Assembly: GCF_002432125.1 (NCBI RefSeq)
Contig: NZ_DJFS01000079.1
Span: 67,693 to 131,692, forward strand
Length of the DNA stretch: 64,000 nucleotides
Direction of reading: 5' to 3'
Origin: Brevundimonas sp. UBA5866
Lineage (GTDB): Bacteria; Pseudomonadota; Alphaproteobacteria; Caulobacterales; Caulobacteraceae
A program made the translations under genes and the position numbers. The first letter of the stretch is position 1. Every line of letters starts with the position of its first letter. Under the pieces are notes generated by a model that worked only from the letters and a program-made list of their open reading frames with translations, was not told where the DNA came from and did not search any database. Positions 8,631 through 17,313 of this stretch are shown in pieces.

Positions 8631-9109
8631 CAGCCGAAATCGCCGCGCGGCTTCGTCTCGTCAAAACCTTCTTCGCCAAGGAATTTGGCGAAGTCGCTGG
8701 TATGGCGGAAATCCTTGTAGACCGAGGCGTAGCGCACATAGGCCACTTCATCGACGCTCTTGAGCGCCTTCATGATGAAGTCACCGACCACGCTGGACTG
8801 GATTTCGGTTTCGCCGAGGCTTTCCAGCTGGCGCACTATACGGCTGACCAGTTGTTCGACCTGATCGGGCGTGACCGGACGCTTCCGAAGCGCGATGCCC
8901 AGCGAGCGTTCCAGCTTGTCGCGATCAAATGGCGTGCGGCGGCCATTGCGCTTCAGGATGACCAGCTCCCGCAGCTGAACCCGCTCAAAGGTGGTGAAGC
9001 GCCCCCCGCATTGCGGACACGAGCGGCGACGGCGGATGGCCGATCCGTCATCCGACGGTCGGCTATCCTTCACCTGGGTGTCAGCATTTCCGCAGAAAGG
9101 GCACTTCAT
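8630..9109 (-). CDS. nrdR: Transcriptional repressor NrdR
   Basis: NrdR senses dATP/ATP and represses ribonucleotide reductase genes. The 159-residue protein starts with the zinc ribbon [13 protein letters not shown], has a second CPQCG pair, and continues with the ATP-cone domain ([18 protein letters not shown] to [11 protein letters not shown]). It heads the riboflavin operon and is itself only 9 bases downstream of glyA, so glyA and nrdR may share transcripts. The glyA-nrdR-rib arrangement is common in Alphaproteobacteria. Confidence 0.96.
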   Translation of the reverse strand: MKCPFCGNADTQVKDSRPSDDGSAIRRRRSCPQCGGRFTTFERVQLRELVILKRNGRRTPFDRDKLERSLGIALRKRPVTPDQVEQLVSRIVRQLESLGETEIQSSVVGDFIMKALKSVDEVAYVRYASVYKDFRHTSDFAKFLGEEGFDETKPRGDFG

Positions 9110-9118
9110 TTCAGTACC

Positions 9119-10402
9119 TTAGCGATAGATCGGGAAGCGGTTGGTGAGCTCGCGCACCTGAGCCGCGACCGAGGCGATCACAGCAGGATCGGCTTCGTCG
9201 CCACCGTTCATCGACGAGACAACGTCGGCGATCCAGTGACCGATCTGACGGAACTCTTCCTCGCCGAAACCACGGGTGGTTCCCGCCGGCGTACCCAGAC
9301 GGATGCCCGAGGTGACCGTGAACGGTGCGGTGTCGAACGGCACGCCGTTCTTGTTGCAGGTCATTAGGGCCTTTTCGAGCTCGTGCTCGGTGGCCTTGCC
9401 GGTCACGCCCTTCGGACGCAGATCGACCAGCATCAGGTGGCTGTCGGTTCCGCCGGTGACGATGGCCAGACCGCGCTCGATCAGAGTCTCGGACAGGACC
9501 TTGGCGTTCTTCACGACCTGTTGGGCATAGGCCTTGAATTCCGGTTTGAGGGCCTCACCGAAGGCCACGGCCTTACCGGCGATGACGTGCTCCAGCGGGC
9601 CGCCTTGCAGACCCGGGAACACAGCCGAGTTGATCTTCTTGCCCAGATCCACATCGTTCGACAGGATCATGCCGCCGCGCGGACCGCGCAGGGTCTTGTG
9701 GGTGGTGGTGGTGACCACGTGGGCATGCGGCAGCGGGTCCGGATAGACGCCGCCTGCGATCAGACCGGCATAGTGGGCCATGTCGACCATCAGATAGGCA
9801 CCGACCGAGTCAGCGATCTCGCGGAAACGCTTGAAATCGATCTGACGGGCATAGGCCGAAGCACCGGCGAGGATCAGCTTGGGCTTCTCGCGCTCGGCCA
9901 TTTCGGCGACGTTGTCATAGTCGATGGTGTGGTCGTCTTCGCGGACCTTATAGGTCACCGGACGGAACCACTTGCCCGACTGGTTGGCGGGCGAACCGTG
10001 GGTCAGGTGACCGCCGCAGGCGAGGTCCATGCCAAGGAAGGTATCGCCCGGTTGCAGCAGGGCGAAGAACACGGCCTGGTTGGCCTGTGCGCCCGAGTGC
10101 GGCTGGACGTTGACGAATTCGCAGCCGAACAGCTTCTTGGCGCGCTCGCGGGCCAGATCTTCGGTGATGTCCACGAACTCGCAGCCACCATAGTAGCGAC
10201 GGCCCGGATAGCCTTCGGCGTATTTGTTGGTCAGGACCGAACCCTGGGCTTCCAGCACCGCCTTGGAGACGATGTTTTCAGAAGCGATCAGCTCGATCTG
10301 CTCCTGCTGGCGACCCAGCTCGCTTTGAATGCCGCCGAAAATCTCCGGATCGGCATCGGCCAGAGACTTGGTGAAATAGGAGTCGTGGGTGAAGGCGGTC
10401 AC
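9119..10402 (-). CDS. glyA: Serine hydroxymethyltransferase
   Basis: GlyA interconverts serine and glycine with tetrahydrofolate and supplies one-carbon units. The 427-residue PLP enzyme has the conserved N-terminal [11 protein letters not shown] and [17 protein letters not shown] blocks, and the PLP-lysine motif [15 protein letters not shown]. The C-terminal [20 protein letters not shown] block is intact. It is transcribed toward nrdR. The 98 bases between it and the DUF6898 gene upstream probably hold its promoter. Confidence 0.97.
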   Translation of the reverse strand: MTAFTHDSYFTKSLADADPEIFGGIQSELGRQQEQIELIASENIVSKAVLEAQGSVLTNKYAEGYPGRRYYGGCEFVDITEDLARERAKKLFGCEFVNVQPHSGAQANQAVFFALLQPGDTFLGMDLACGGHLTHGSPANQSGKWFRPVTYKVREDDHTIDYDNVAEMAEREKPKLILAGASAYARQIDFKRFREIADSVGAYLMVDMAHYAGLIAGGVYPDPLPHAHVVTTTTHKTLRGPRGGMILSNDVDLGKKINSAVFPGLQGGPLEHVIAGKAVAFGEALKPEFKAYAQQVVKNAKVLSETLIERGLAIVTGGTDSHLMLVDLRPKGVTGKATEHELEKALMTCNKNGVPFDTAPFTVTSGIRLGTPAGTTRGFGEEEFRQIGHWIADVVSSMNGGDEADPAVIASVAAQVRELTNRFPIYR

Positions 10403-10500
10403 TGTGAGAATCCCGAAGGCTGTGGGGAAAACGGTGCTTCTATCTAGGCTGCGTTGCCGAACACCACAACATCTAAGGGATGATCACGCCCCCTGCCCCA

Positions 10501-10734
10501 TCATATCGTGGTGAAACGACGTGGCGCTGAACCGTTATTCGCGGAATTATCAGGCATCAGCGCACGCTTGAGCTTGGCCACAGCGACGCGCTCCACGCTA
10601 CGCGGATCATTGGCCGGTCCCACGGCGCTGACCTCGCGGCCCGTGGCGACGTGAATGGCCGAACATTTCAGATAGGCACCATTGCGGACGAACTCGACGA
10701 TCACCTCGCCGAGTTCGCTGTCACGCTGGCTCAT
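10501..10734 (-). CDS. Small DUF6898-like protein
   Basis: A 77-residue cytoplasmic protein with the pattern [20 protein letters not shown], followed by [13 protein letters not shown] and a basic helix. It matches my memory of the small alphaproteobacterial DUF6898 family, whose function is unknown. Its ATG overlaps the hemA stop (ATGA), so it is co-translated with 5-aminolevulinate synthase. That suggests, but does not show, a link to haem synthesis. Confidence 0.72.
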   Translation of the reverse strand: MSQRDSELGEVIVEFVRNGAYLKCSAIHVATGREVSAVGPANDPRSVERVAVAKLKRALMPDNSANNGSAPRRFTTI

Positions 10735-11957
10735 GCGGCAACAGGACGACGCGCGACGTTGCAGTGCGAGAACAGCTTGTCCATAGCATCGACCAGCTTG
10801 TTCATCATGTCGTCGTCATGGTTGGGAGACGGCGTGAAACGCAGGCGCTCCGTCCCCTTGGGCACGGTCGGATAGTTGATCGGCTGGACGTAGATGCCGT
10901 AGTCGTCCAGCAGCATGTCCGAGATCTTCTTGCAGTGGACCGGATTGCCCACCAGCACCGGAACGATGTGGCTTTCGGACGGCATGACCGGCAGGCCAGC
11001 GGCGGCAAAGCGGTCTTTCAAGGCCTGTGCCCGCTCCTGATGCTGCTCGCGCAGTTCGGGGTGCGATTTCAGGTGACGTACCGATGCCAGCGCACCGGCG
11101 GTCAGCGCCGGCGGCAGCGAAGTCGTAAAGATGAAACCAGAGGCCCAGCTGCGGACGGCATCGACGATAACGGCATCGGCAGCGATATAACCGCCCATGA
11201 CGCCAATCGCCTTGCCCATCGTGCATTCGATGATGTCGATCTCGGCCAGAACGCCATCACGCTCGGCCACACCTGCGCCGGTCGCGCCGTACAGGCCAAC
11301 GGCATGCACTTCGTCCAGATAGGTCATGGCGTTGTATTTGCGGGCCAAGGCGATCGTGCCCTTCAGGTCCGCGATGTCTCCGTCCATCGAATAGACCGAC
11401 TCGAAGGCGATCAGCTTGGGCGCATCGTCCGGAGCCGCCGCCAGCAGCTCTTCCAGATGTTCCAAGTCATTGTGACGGAAGATATGACGCGGGCCGCCGC
11501 CGTGACGGATGCCTTCGATCATCGAGGCATGGTTCAGGGCGTCAGAAAAGATGATCAGACCCGGCAGAATCTTTTGCAGCGTCGAAAGCGTCGCTTCGTT
11601 GCCGACATAGCCCGAAGTGAAAAGCAGCGCGGCTTCCTTCTGGTGCCAGCTGGCCAGTTCGGCTTCCAGATCGACAGCCGAACGTGTCGTTCCCGAGATG
11701 TTACGGGTACCGCCTGCGCCAGCGCCGACCGTATCGATGGCTTCGTGCATGGCATCCAGAACGACCGGATGCTGGCCCATGCCCAGATAGTCGTTCGAGC
11801 ACCAGATAACGACGTCCTGTTCGCTGCCATCCTCACGACGGCGCACGGCCTTGGGAAATTGGCCACGCACGCGCTTCAGGTCAGCGAAGACACGGTAACG
11901 GCCTTCGGCGCGGACCTGCTCTACAGAGTTCTGAAAGGCGGATTTATAGTCGAACAA
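10731..11957 (-). CDS. hemA: 5-aminolevulinate synthase
   Basis: ALAS condenses glycine and succinyl-CoA to 5-aminolevulinate, the Shemin entry to tetrapyrroles that is typical of Alphaproteobacteria. The 408-residue length is normal. The glycine-rich block [13 protein letters not shown], the substrate-loop [21 protein letters not shown] and the PLP-lysine motif [14 protein letters not shown] are all present. The frame begins with TTG (TTG TTC GAC TAT), matching the usual MFDYK N-terminus, with only an A-rich stretch upstream and no strong Shine-Dalgarno. It is divergent from hemB and overlaps the DUF6898 gene. Confidence 0.95.
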   Translation of the reverse strand: MFDYKSAFQNSVEQVRAEGRYRVFADLKRVRGQFPKAVRRREDGSEQDVVIWCSNDYLGMGQHPVVLDAMHEAIDTVGAGAGGTRNISGTTRSAVDLEAELASWHQKEAALLFTSGYVGNEATLSTLQKILPGLIIFSDALNHASMIEGIRHGGGPRHIFRHNDLEHLEELLAAAPDDAPKLIAFESVYSMDGDIADLKGTIALARKYNAMTYLDEVHAVGLYGATGAGVAERDGVLAEIDIIECTMGKAIGVMGGYIAADAVIVDAVRSWASGFIFTTSLPPALTAGALASVRHLKSHPELREQHQERAQALKDRFAAAGLPVMPSESHIVPVLVGNPVHCKKISDMLLDDYGIYVQPINYPTVPKGTERLRFTPSPNHDDDMMNKLVDAMDKLFSHCNVARRPVAA

Positions 11958-12189
11958 AACTGCGTTTCTTTTCTTTATAAGGGCTTTAGCCTATTTGCGC
12001 TCTTGCCGCTGTGATGTCCACGGTTGAGGCCGGACAAAATGACCCAGTTCGACCAACTGATAACCGTTCGCACGCAAAGCCAAGCTTCTGTCGTTGTTCA
12101 CATGAACGAAAGAAGACGTTTCTTGGCGTGTTTTGCACACGCTAGCGGATTGGTTTAGCACCGCCATTCGCGTTCCAAGGACAATCGCC

Positions 12190-13197
12190 ATGAGCACTCC
12201 TCCCTTTCAGCCCGCCGCCTTTCCCTATGCCCGCCCGCGTCGTCTGCGCGCGGCACCGTGGGTGCGCAGATTGGTTGCTGAAACCACGCTCACTCCGAAC
12301 GACCTGATCTGGCCGATCGTGGTCCATGACGGCGACGAAGACAAAGTCGCCGTACAGTCCATGCCGGGAGTATTCCGCCTGTCGCGCAAAGAAGCGGTTA
12401 ACGCTGCGCTGGAGGCCCGCGATCTGGGCATTCCGATGATCGCCCTGTTCCCGAACATCGCCCACACGCCCAAGAACAATGTCGGCTCGGGAGCCACCGA
12501 CCCTGACGGCCTGATTCCCGAAGTGATCCGCGCCATGAAGGACGCGGCACCCGAAGTCGGCATCATGACCGACGTGGCGCTGGACTGTTACACCGACCAT
12601 GGTCAGGACGGCGTGATGGAAGGCGACAGGATCGCCAACGACGTCACCATCGAGCGCCTTGAGGAACAGGCCTTCATCCACGCCCATGCGGGTGCCGATG
12701 CGGTCGCTCCTTCGGACATGATGGACGGCCGCATCCAGGCCATCCGCAATGCGCTGGAAGCCAACGGCTATCAGGACACCATCATCATTTCCTATGCCGC
12801 CAAGTTCGCCTCGGGCTTCTATGGCCCGTACCGCGATGCCGTCGGCTCGGCCACGGCGCTGAAGGGCGACAAGAAGACCTATCAGATGGACTTCGCCAAC
12901 ACAGAGGAAGCCCTGCGTGAAGTGGCGATGGACATTTCCGAAGGTGCCGACGCCGTAATCGTCAAGCCGGGCATGCCCTATCTGGATATCGTCCAGCGCG
13001 TGACCGAGACCTTCCACATCCCGACCTTCGCCTATCAGGTGTCGGGCGAGTACGCGATGATGAAGGCCGCCATCGCCAATGGCTGGCTGGACGAAAACCG
13101 CGTCATTCTGGAAAGCCTGCACGCCTTCAAACGAGCGGGTGCCAGCGGCATCATCAGCTATTTCGCACCCGAAGCCGCCCGCAAATTGGGCGCATAA
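12190..13197 (+). CDS. hemB: Porphobilinogen synthase (5-aminolevulinate dehydratase)
   Basis: HemB condenses two 5-aminolevulinate molecules to porphobilinogen. The two Schiff-base lysines lie in SYAAKFASGFYGPYRDA and VIVKPGMPYLD. The metal loop reads DVALDCYTDHGQDG, with aspartates where zinc enzymes have three cysteines, so this is the magnesium-type enzyme. I start it at the ATG at 12190, preceded by AAGGA. The frame is open 19 codons further upstream, but those residues have no family match. The 232-base divergent region with hemA holds both promoters; I could not assign specific sites in it. Confidence 0.95.
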   Translation: MSTPPFQPAAFPYARPRRLRAAPWVRRLVAETTLTPNDLIWPIVVHDGDEDKVAVQSMPGVFRLSRKEAVNAALEARDLGIPMIALFPNIAHTPKNNVGSGATDPDGLIPEVIRAMKDAAPEVGIMTDVALDCYTDHGQDGVMEGDRIANDVTIERLEEQAFIHAHAGADAVAPSDMMDGRIQAIRNALEANGYQDTIIISYAAKFASGFYGPYRDAVGSATALKGDKKTYQMDFANTEEALREVAMDISEGADAVIVKPGMPYLDIVQRVTETFHIPTFAYQVSGEYAMMKAAIANGWLDENRVILESLHAFKRAGASGIISYFAPEAARKLGA

Positions 13198-13225
13198 TCA
13201 CGGCTTGCTGCCCGGTCCCGTCGCC

Positions 13226-13729
13226 TCAGGCGGTGGGATCGGGTGCCGTTCCATATTGACCACGGAAATAGGTCAAGGCATCGCCCGGGCGCGTTTCAAA
13301 CGACATCACGCGCCCGACGATCACAAGATGGTCCCCCATCACAATCTGCCGGTCCGTTTCGCATTCAAGACGGGTCACGGCATTACGCAGTCGCGGCGGC
13401 GCGGGGTTTGTCGTGTCGAACTCATCCTCGCTGAGACGTGCCGCGCCCCATGCGAAACGGTCGGACATGGCCTTGTCTTCGACAGGCAGCATGTGGACCG
13501 CAAACTGCCCGGCACCTTTGAAGGCGTCATGTCGGTCTGATTTGATGTCCATGCACCACAGCACCAGCGGCGGATCCAGCGACACCGATGTGAAGGAATT
13601 CACCGTGATGCCCAAAGGACCATCAGCGGTATGGGCCGTCACGACACACACCCCCGTGGCAAAGCCACCCAGTGCACGGCGATAGGCACGGGGATCAAAA
13701 GCGGAAGATTTTTCAGAAAAACCGGTCAC
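13226..13729 (-). CDS. Flavin reductase family protein
   Basis: A 167-residue flavin reductase-like (FMN-binding split barrel, HpaC/DIM6-NTAB type) protein. Family blocks include the N-terminal ALGGFATGVCVVTA, GITVNSFTSVSLDPPLVLWC and the HLVIVGRV strand. Members reduce free FMN/FAD with NAD(P)H, usually for a partner monooxygenase, but no monooxygenase is encoded nearby. It is convergent with hemB (28-base gap) and starts with GTG. The substrate is unknown. Confidence 0.88.
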   Translation of the reverse strand: MTGFSEKSSAFDPRAYRRALGGFATGVCVVTAHTADGPLGITVNSFTSVSLDPPLVLWCMDIKSDRHDAFKGAGQFAVHMLPVEDKAMSDRFAWGAARLSEDEFDTTNPAPPRLRNAVTRLECETDRQIVMGDHLVIVGRVMSFETRPGDALTYFRGQYGTAPDPTA

Positions 13730-13840
13730 AAGCCCTGACTAGGCCGTACCGCTTCGCGCAGCAAGCCCGCCAAAAGACAACCGCTTCTTAACGCCCGTCG
13801 TGACATTAAGCCTGACGAATAAGGTTAAGGTTTCGGAATA

Positions 13841-14743
13841 ATGGCGCAGAGCGACCGCCCCATCCTGATCAAAAAGGTCAAAAAGGTGCAGGGGCACGGC
13901 CACCACGGTGGCGCGTGGAAGGTGGCCTATGCCGACTTCGTGACCGCGATGATGGCCTTCTTCCTGCTGATGTGGCTGATCAACACGACCGATCCGGAAC
14001 AGAAGCGCGGCATCGCGGAATATTTCGCGCCCTCCTCCGTATCCGCGACCAGTTCCGGCTCAGGCGGTCTGCTGGGCGGGACATCGCTGGGCGACGATGT
14101 GGGCGCCAAGGGCGCTGGCTCCAACAGCATGATCGAACAGCTTGCACCGCCGGCACCGGAATCGCCCGAGGATGCGGGTCAGTCATCCGACCTGGCATCC
14201 GCCAGCGAAGCCGCCCTTCGCGCCGAGATCGCGCGTCGTGAGGCCGCTGATTTCGCCAGCGCGGCCGAATCCCTGCGTCAGGCCATGCAATCCATGCCCG
14301 AGCTGGCCGAACTGTCGAAGCAGTTGATCATCGACCAGACGCCGGAAGGCCTACGTATCCAGTTGGTGGACCAGGAAGGGCGTTCGATGTTCGAGAATGG
14401 CTCGTCCCGCCCCAATCCACGTGCGCAAACCCTGCTGCGCGCGGTGGCACGTGTGATCAACCGCTTGCCGAACCGTATCTCGATTTCGGGCCACACCAGC
14501 GCCGTTGCCGGTTCCAACCGCGCCAGCGCACCCGGCGACTGGCCTCTTTCCTCCGCACGCGCGGATGCTTCACGCCAAATCCTGCAATCAGCCGGCGTAA
14601 ATACTGACCGCATCTATTCGGTAGCGGGCAAGGCGGGATCCGACCCGCTGTATCCGGACGATCCTTCGCTGGCCGGCAATCGCCGTATCGCCATCGTTCT
14701 TCTGCGTGAAGCGCCGGTTTTGCCACGAGATACTAGCCTTTAA
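13841..14743 (+). CDS. motB: Flagellar motor stator protein MotB
   Basis: MotB anchors the proton-driven stator to peptidoglycan. The 300-residue protein has a basic N-terminus, the plug and transmembrane segment AYADFVTAMMAFFLLMWLI with the proton-accepting Asp32, a Ser/Gly-rich linker, and a C-terminal OmpA-like domain (about 170-295). The peptidoglycan-binding region includes ISISGHTSAV and LSSARADASRQIL. No motA is adjacent, which is also the case in Caulobacter, where motA and motB are unlinked. It is a single-gene unit. Confidence 0.95.
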   Translation: MAQSDRPILIKKVKKVQGHGHHGGAWKVAYADFVTAMMAFFLLMWLINTTDPEQKRGIAEYFAPSSVSATSSGSGGLLGGTSLGDDVGAKGAGSNSMIEQLAPPAPESPEDAGQSSDLASASEAALRAEIARREAADFASAAESLRQAMQSMPELAELSKQLIIDQTPEGLRIQLVDQEGRSMFENGSSRPNPRAQTLLRAVARVINRLPNRISISGHTSAVAGSNRASAPGDWPLSSARADASRQILQSAGVNTDRIYSVAGKAGSDPLYPDDPSLAGNRRIAIVLLREAPVLPRDTSL

Positions 14744-14863
14744 GCCAATGAGCGCCCCCTTGCGAAAACAACGGCACGGGGCGCACTATCGGATGATGAT
14801 CCGTGTGCGGCATTCAAAACCAGGCTCGTGGTTGGCGATCCTCCCTGTTTTGCGGAGCATCGC

Positions 14864-15604
14864 ATGACGGAGCACATCCCGACCCGACAGTTGAAATTCT
14901 ATGTCACTGCCGAGGCCCCCTGTCCGTATCTTTCGGACCGGATGGAGAAGAAGGTGTTCGCGCACCTGCCATTCGCGGACGGGGCCGATGTCAATGATGC
15001 CCTGTCCCACGCCGGTTTTCGCCGCAGCCAGAATATCGCCTATCGACCGGCCTGCGAGAAATGCGCGGCCTGCGTTTCGGTGCGTATCCCCGTGGGACTG
15101 CACACACTCAACCGCACGGACCGCAAGATCCGCAGCCGCAATGCCGATCTGGTACGGACGATTGTCGATCCCGTAGCGACAGAAGAGCAATACGACCTGC
15201 TCAAACGCTATCTGTCCGCCCGCCATCCCGAAGGCGGTATGAACGAGATGTCCGAAAGCGATTTCGTGACCATGATCGAGGACAGCAGCGTCCGCACGCA
15301 TGTGATCGAATACCGGTTACCGGTTGCCGATGGTGGGCGTGGCCCGCTTGTCGGCTTTGCCTTGATCGATGTCCTGTCCGACGGTTTGTCTATGGTATAC
15401 AGCGCCTTCGATCCCGAAATGCCCAAACGCAGCCTGGGGCGAAACACGGTGCTGGACCACATCGATCAAGCCCGGCGCGTCGGCCTTGCGTACCTATACC
15501 TCGGCTATTGGGTGAAGGGGTCGCCCACGATGGATTACAAGGCCAGCTACCGTCCCCTTGAGGGACTGACCCTTTTCGGCTGGCAACGCCTGGACCAACT
15601 CTAG
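14864..15604 (+). CDS. bpt: Aspartate/glutamate leucyltransferase
   Basis: Bpt transfers leucine from Leu-tRNA to N-terminal Asp or Glu, marking proteins for ClpS/ClpAP in the N-degron pathway. The protein shows the ATE-family N-terminal domain with RRSQNIAYRPACEKCAAC, where the paired cysteines sit, and the C-terminal block LYLGYWVKGSPTMDYKASYRP. I use the ATG at 14864 after GGAG; a GTG 12 codons upstream lacks family support. The stop shares a CTAG with the convergent M48 peptidase gene. Confidence 0.93.
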   Translation: MTEHIPTRQLKFYVTAEAPCPYLSDRMEKKVFAHLPFADGADVNDALSHAGFRRSQNIAYRPACEKCAACVSVRIPVGLHTLNRTDRKIRSRNADLVRTIVDPVATEEQYDLLKRYLSARHPEGGMNEMSESDFVTMIEDSSVRTHVIEYRLPVADGGRGPLVGFALIDVLSDGLSMVYSAFDPEMPKRSLGRNTVLDHIDQARRVGLAYLYLGYWVKGSPTMDYKASYRPLEGLTLFGWQRLDQL

Positions 15605-16641
15605 CTCAAGGGTACGGATGTCGATTGCGGCTGATAGGCCGCAGCCTCTCGTTCAAAGGCGATATCGCGGCCACACGAAAACTCGATCAGCGCCGCGATC
15701 CGGCGTTCGATCGGCGGATGGGTGGCAAACAGACCGGAAAATCCGCTCTTGTCTGCTGTGTTGTCCAACAGCATTCCACGCAGTTCCTCCGGCGCTTTGA
15801 TGGCTGAAACGCCTGACACTTTGCGCAGGGCCGAGATCATCGCGTCAGGATTTTTCGTCAGTTCTACGGCCCCAGCATCGGCCACATATTCGCGTGTGCG
15901 TGATAGGGACATACGGATCACAATAGCCAGACCGTAGCCGATAACGCCGATCGCAAGGCCGATCAGCATCAGGGGCACGGCGTTCTTGCTGTCCCCGCCC
16001 CTACGCCCCCTGCCAGAGTGGAAAAGCGCGCGGAATATGATCTCGGCAACAACACTGATGATCCCCGCAAAGATCGAAGCGATCACCATCGTGCGTACAT
16101 CGCGGTTCAGAATATGTGTCAGTTCGTGCGCCAGCACACATTCCAGTTCGTCACGATCCAGTCTTTCCAGCAAGCCACGTGTGACCGTCACACAGTACTG
16201 GCCATCATGCAGACCTGAGGCATAGGCATTCAGTGCGTGGGTCTCGATGATGCGCAGGGATGGCATGGTGATCCCGCGTGAAATGCACAGGTTCTCCAGC
16301 AGATTATAAAGCTGCGGTTCGGCTGTGCGACTGACAGGGCGCGCGCCGGTTATGGCATCTATCAGCGACTGCTGGCCGAAATAGGCGATCGCGAACCAGA
16401 TGACCGCCCCCAGCAAGGCCACGGGGATGCTGCGCAGGCTGTTGTCCGCGGCAAGCACAAGATCGTCCTGCAGAGCGCCGCCGGAGCTTCCAATCAAGCC
16501 CCAGCTGATCGCCAGAACATTGACGGCGAAGACGAGCATGACCAGCAGAACCGGAAAACCGGCCAGAAGCAGCGCGGAACGGGCATTGTTCTGCCAGATG
16601 AAGGTCTTGATGCCGACCGCAGGGCCGAAACCTTTCATCAC
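15601..16641 (-). CDS. M48 family membrane metalloprotease (HtpX-like)
   Basis: A 346-residue inner-membrane M48 zinc peptidase. There are two transmembrane segments near residues 25-50 and 73-90. The zinc motif HELTH (172-176) lies in CVLAHELTHILNRD, with a third ligand probably in SRTREYVADAGAV after two more membrane segments. It resembles HtpX-type quality-control proteases but is longer. It follows lemA by only 4 bases; M48 peptidase-LemA pairs are common and are thought to act together at the membrane. Confidence 0.9.
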   Translation of the reverse strand: MMKGFGPAVGIKTFIWQNNARSALLLAGFPVLLVMLVFAVNVLAISWGLIGSSGGALQDDLVLAADNSLRSIPVALLGAVIWFAIAYFGQQSLIDAITGARPVSRTAEPQLYNLLENLCISRGITMPSLRIIETHALNAYASGLHDGQYCVTVTRGLLERLDRDELECVLAHELTHILNRDVRTMVIASIFAGIISVVAEIIFRALFHSGRGRRGGDSKNAVPLMLIGLAIGVIGYGLAIVIRMSLSRTREYVADAGAVELTKNPDAMISALRKVSGVSAIKAPEELRGMLLDNTADKSGFSGLFATHPPIERRIAALIEFSCGRDIAFEREAAAYQPQSTSVPLS

Positions 16642-16645
16642 CGTA

Positions 16646-17218
16646 TCAGAACTTCACCGTAGGCGGAGCAGAGTTCAAGGCCGCCCTTTCTTCGGAACCC
16701 ACATCGAAGAAGGCTTTGTCCGTACCGAAACCGAACATTCCGGCGAAAAGAACGGTCGGAAACTGACGGCGGGAGGAGTTGAACTCGTTGATGGCGTTGT
16801 TGAAGAAACGACGCGCAGCAGCCAGCTTGTTCTCAATGTCCGACAGTTCCAGTTGCAGCTGCTGGAAGTTGGTATTCGCTTTCAAGTCCGGATACGCCTC
16901 CGAGACGGCAAACAGGCGGCCCAGAGCCCCCGTCAGCATGTTCTCGGCCTGTACCTTATCATCCAGCGTACGGGCACCGGCGGCAGCGGCGCGGGCCTGG
17001 GTTACCGCGTCCAGCGTGCCCTTTTCATGCTCGGCATAGCCTTTCACCGTCTCGACGAGATTGGGAATCAGGTCCTGACGTTGCTTCAGCTGCACGTCGA
17101 TGTCGGCGAAGGACTGGTTCGCGGCCTGGTCCAGCGCGACCAGACGGTTGTAGGCCCCGATAACCACAAACGCCAGAATGGCGATGATGGCGACTACGAC
17201 GATCAAACCCAGCATCAA
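16646..17218 (-). CDS. lemA: LemA family protein
   Basis: A 190-residue LemA protein with one N-terminal membrane anchor (IVVVAIIAILAFVVIG), followed by a long helical bundle. The signature AYNRLVALDQAANQSFADID and QRQDLIPNLVETVKGYAEHE is intact, as is the FPTVLFAGMFGF block near the end. LemA proteins are membrane-anchored helical proteins of unclear function, often encoded with M48 peptidases or TPM-domain proteins. It is the first gene of the lemA-M48 pair. Confidence 0.95.
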   Translation of the reverse strand: MMLGLIVVVAIIAILAFVVIGAYNRLVALDQAANQSFADIDVQLKQRQDLIPNLVETVKGYAEHEKGTLDAVTQARAAAAGARTLDDKVQAENMLTGALGRLFAVSEAYPDLKANTNFQQLQLELSDIENKLAAARRFFNNAINEFNSSRRQFPTVLFAGMFGFGTDKAFFDVGSEERAALNSAPPTVKF

Positions 17219-17253
17219 AACGCTCCCCTATGCCTGACGGATAGCGGGAGTAT

Positions 17254-17303
17254 GCGGGCTCGTTCTGCCGTTTGATAGTGACAAATCAGACAGAAGAGCC
17301 CGC
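17254..17303 (-). terminator. Predicted hairpin between parC and lemA
   Basis: Two arms (17254-17267 and 17291-17303) pair over 13 bases with one bulged base: GCGGGCTC and GAGCCCGC form the base of the stem and TTCTG/CAGAA the upper part. It lies just after parC on the transcribed strand but has no clear T run, so it could be a weak terminator or a processing hairpin. Confidence 0.4.
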
Positions 17304-17313
17304 CTTTTCGGGA

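Noticed and set aside
10403..12189. Search for FNR/FixK-type boxes around glyA, hemA and hemB
   Set aside because: No TTGAT-N4-ATCAA-like sequence is visible in the intergenic stretches.
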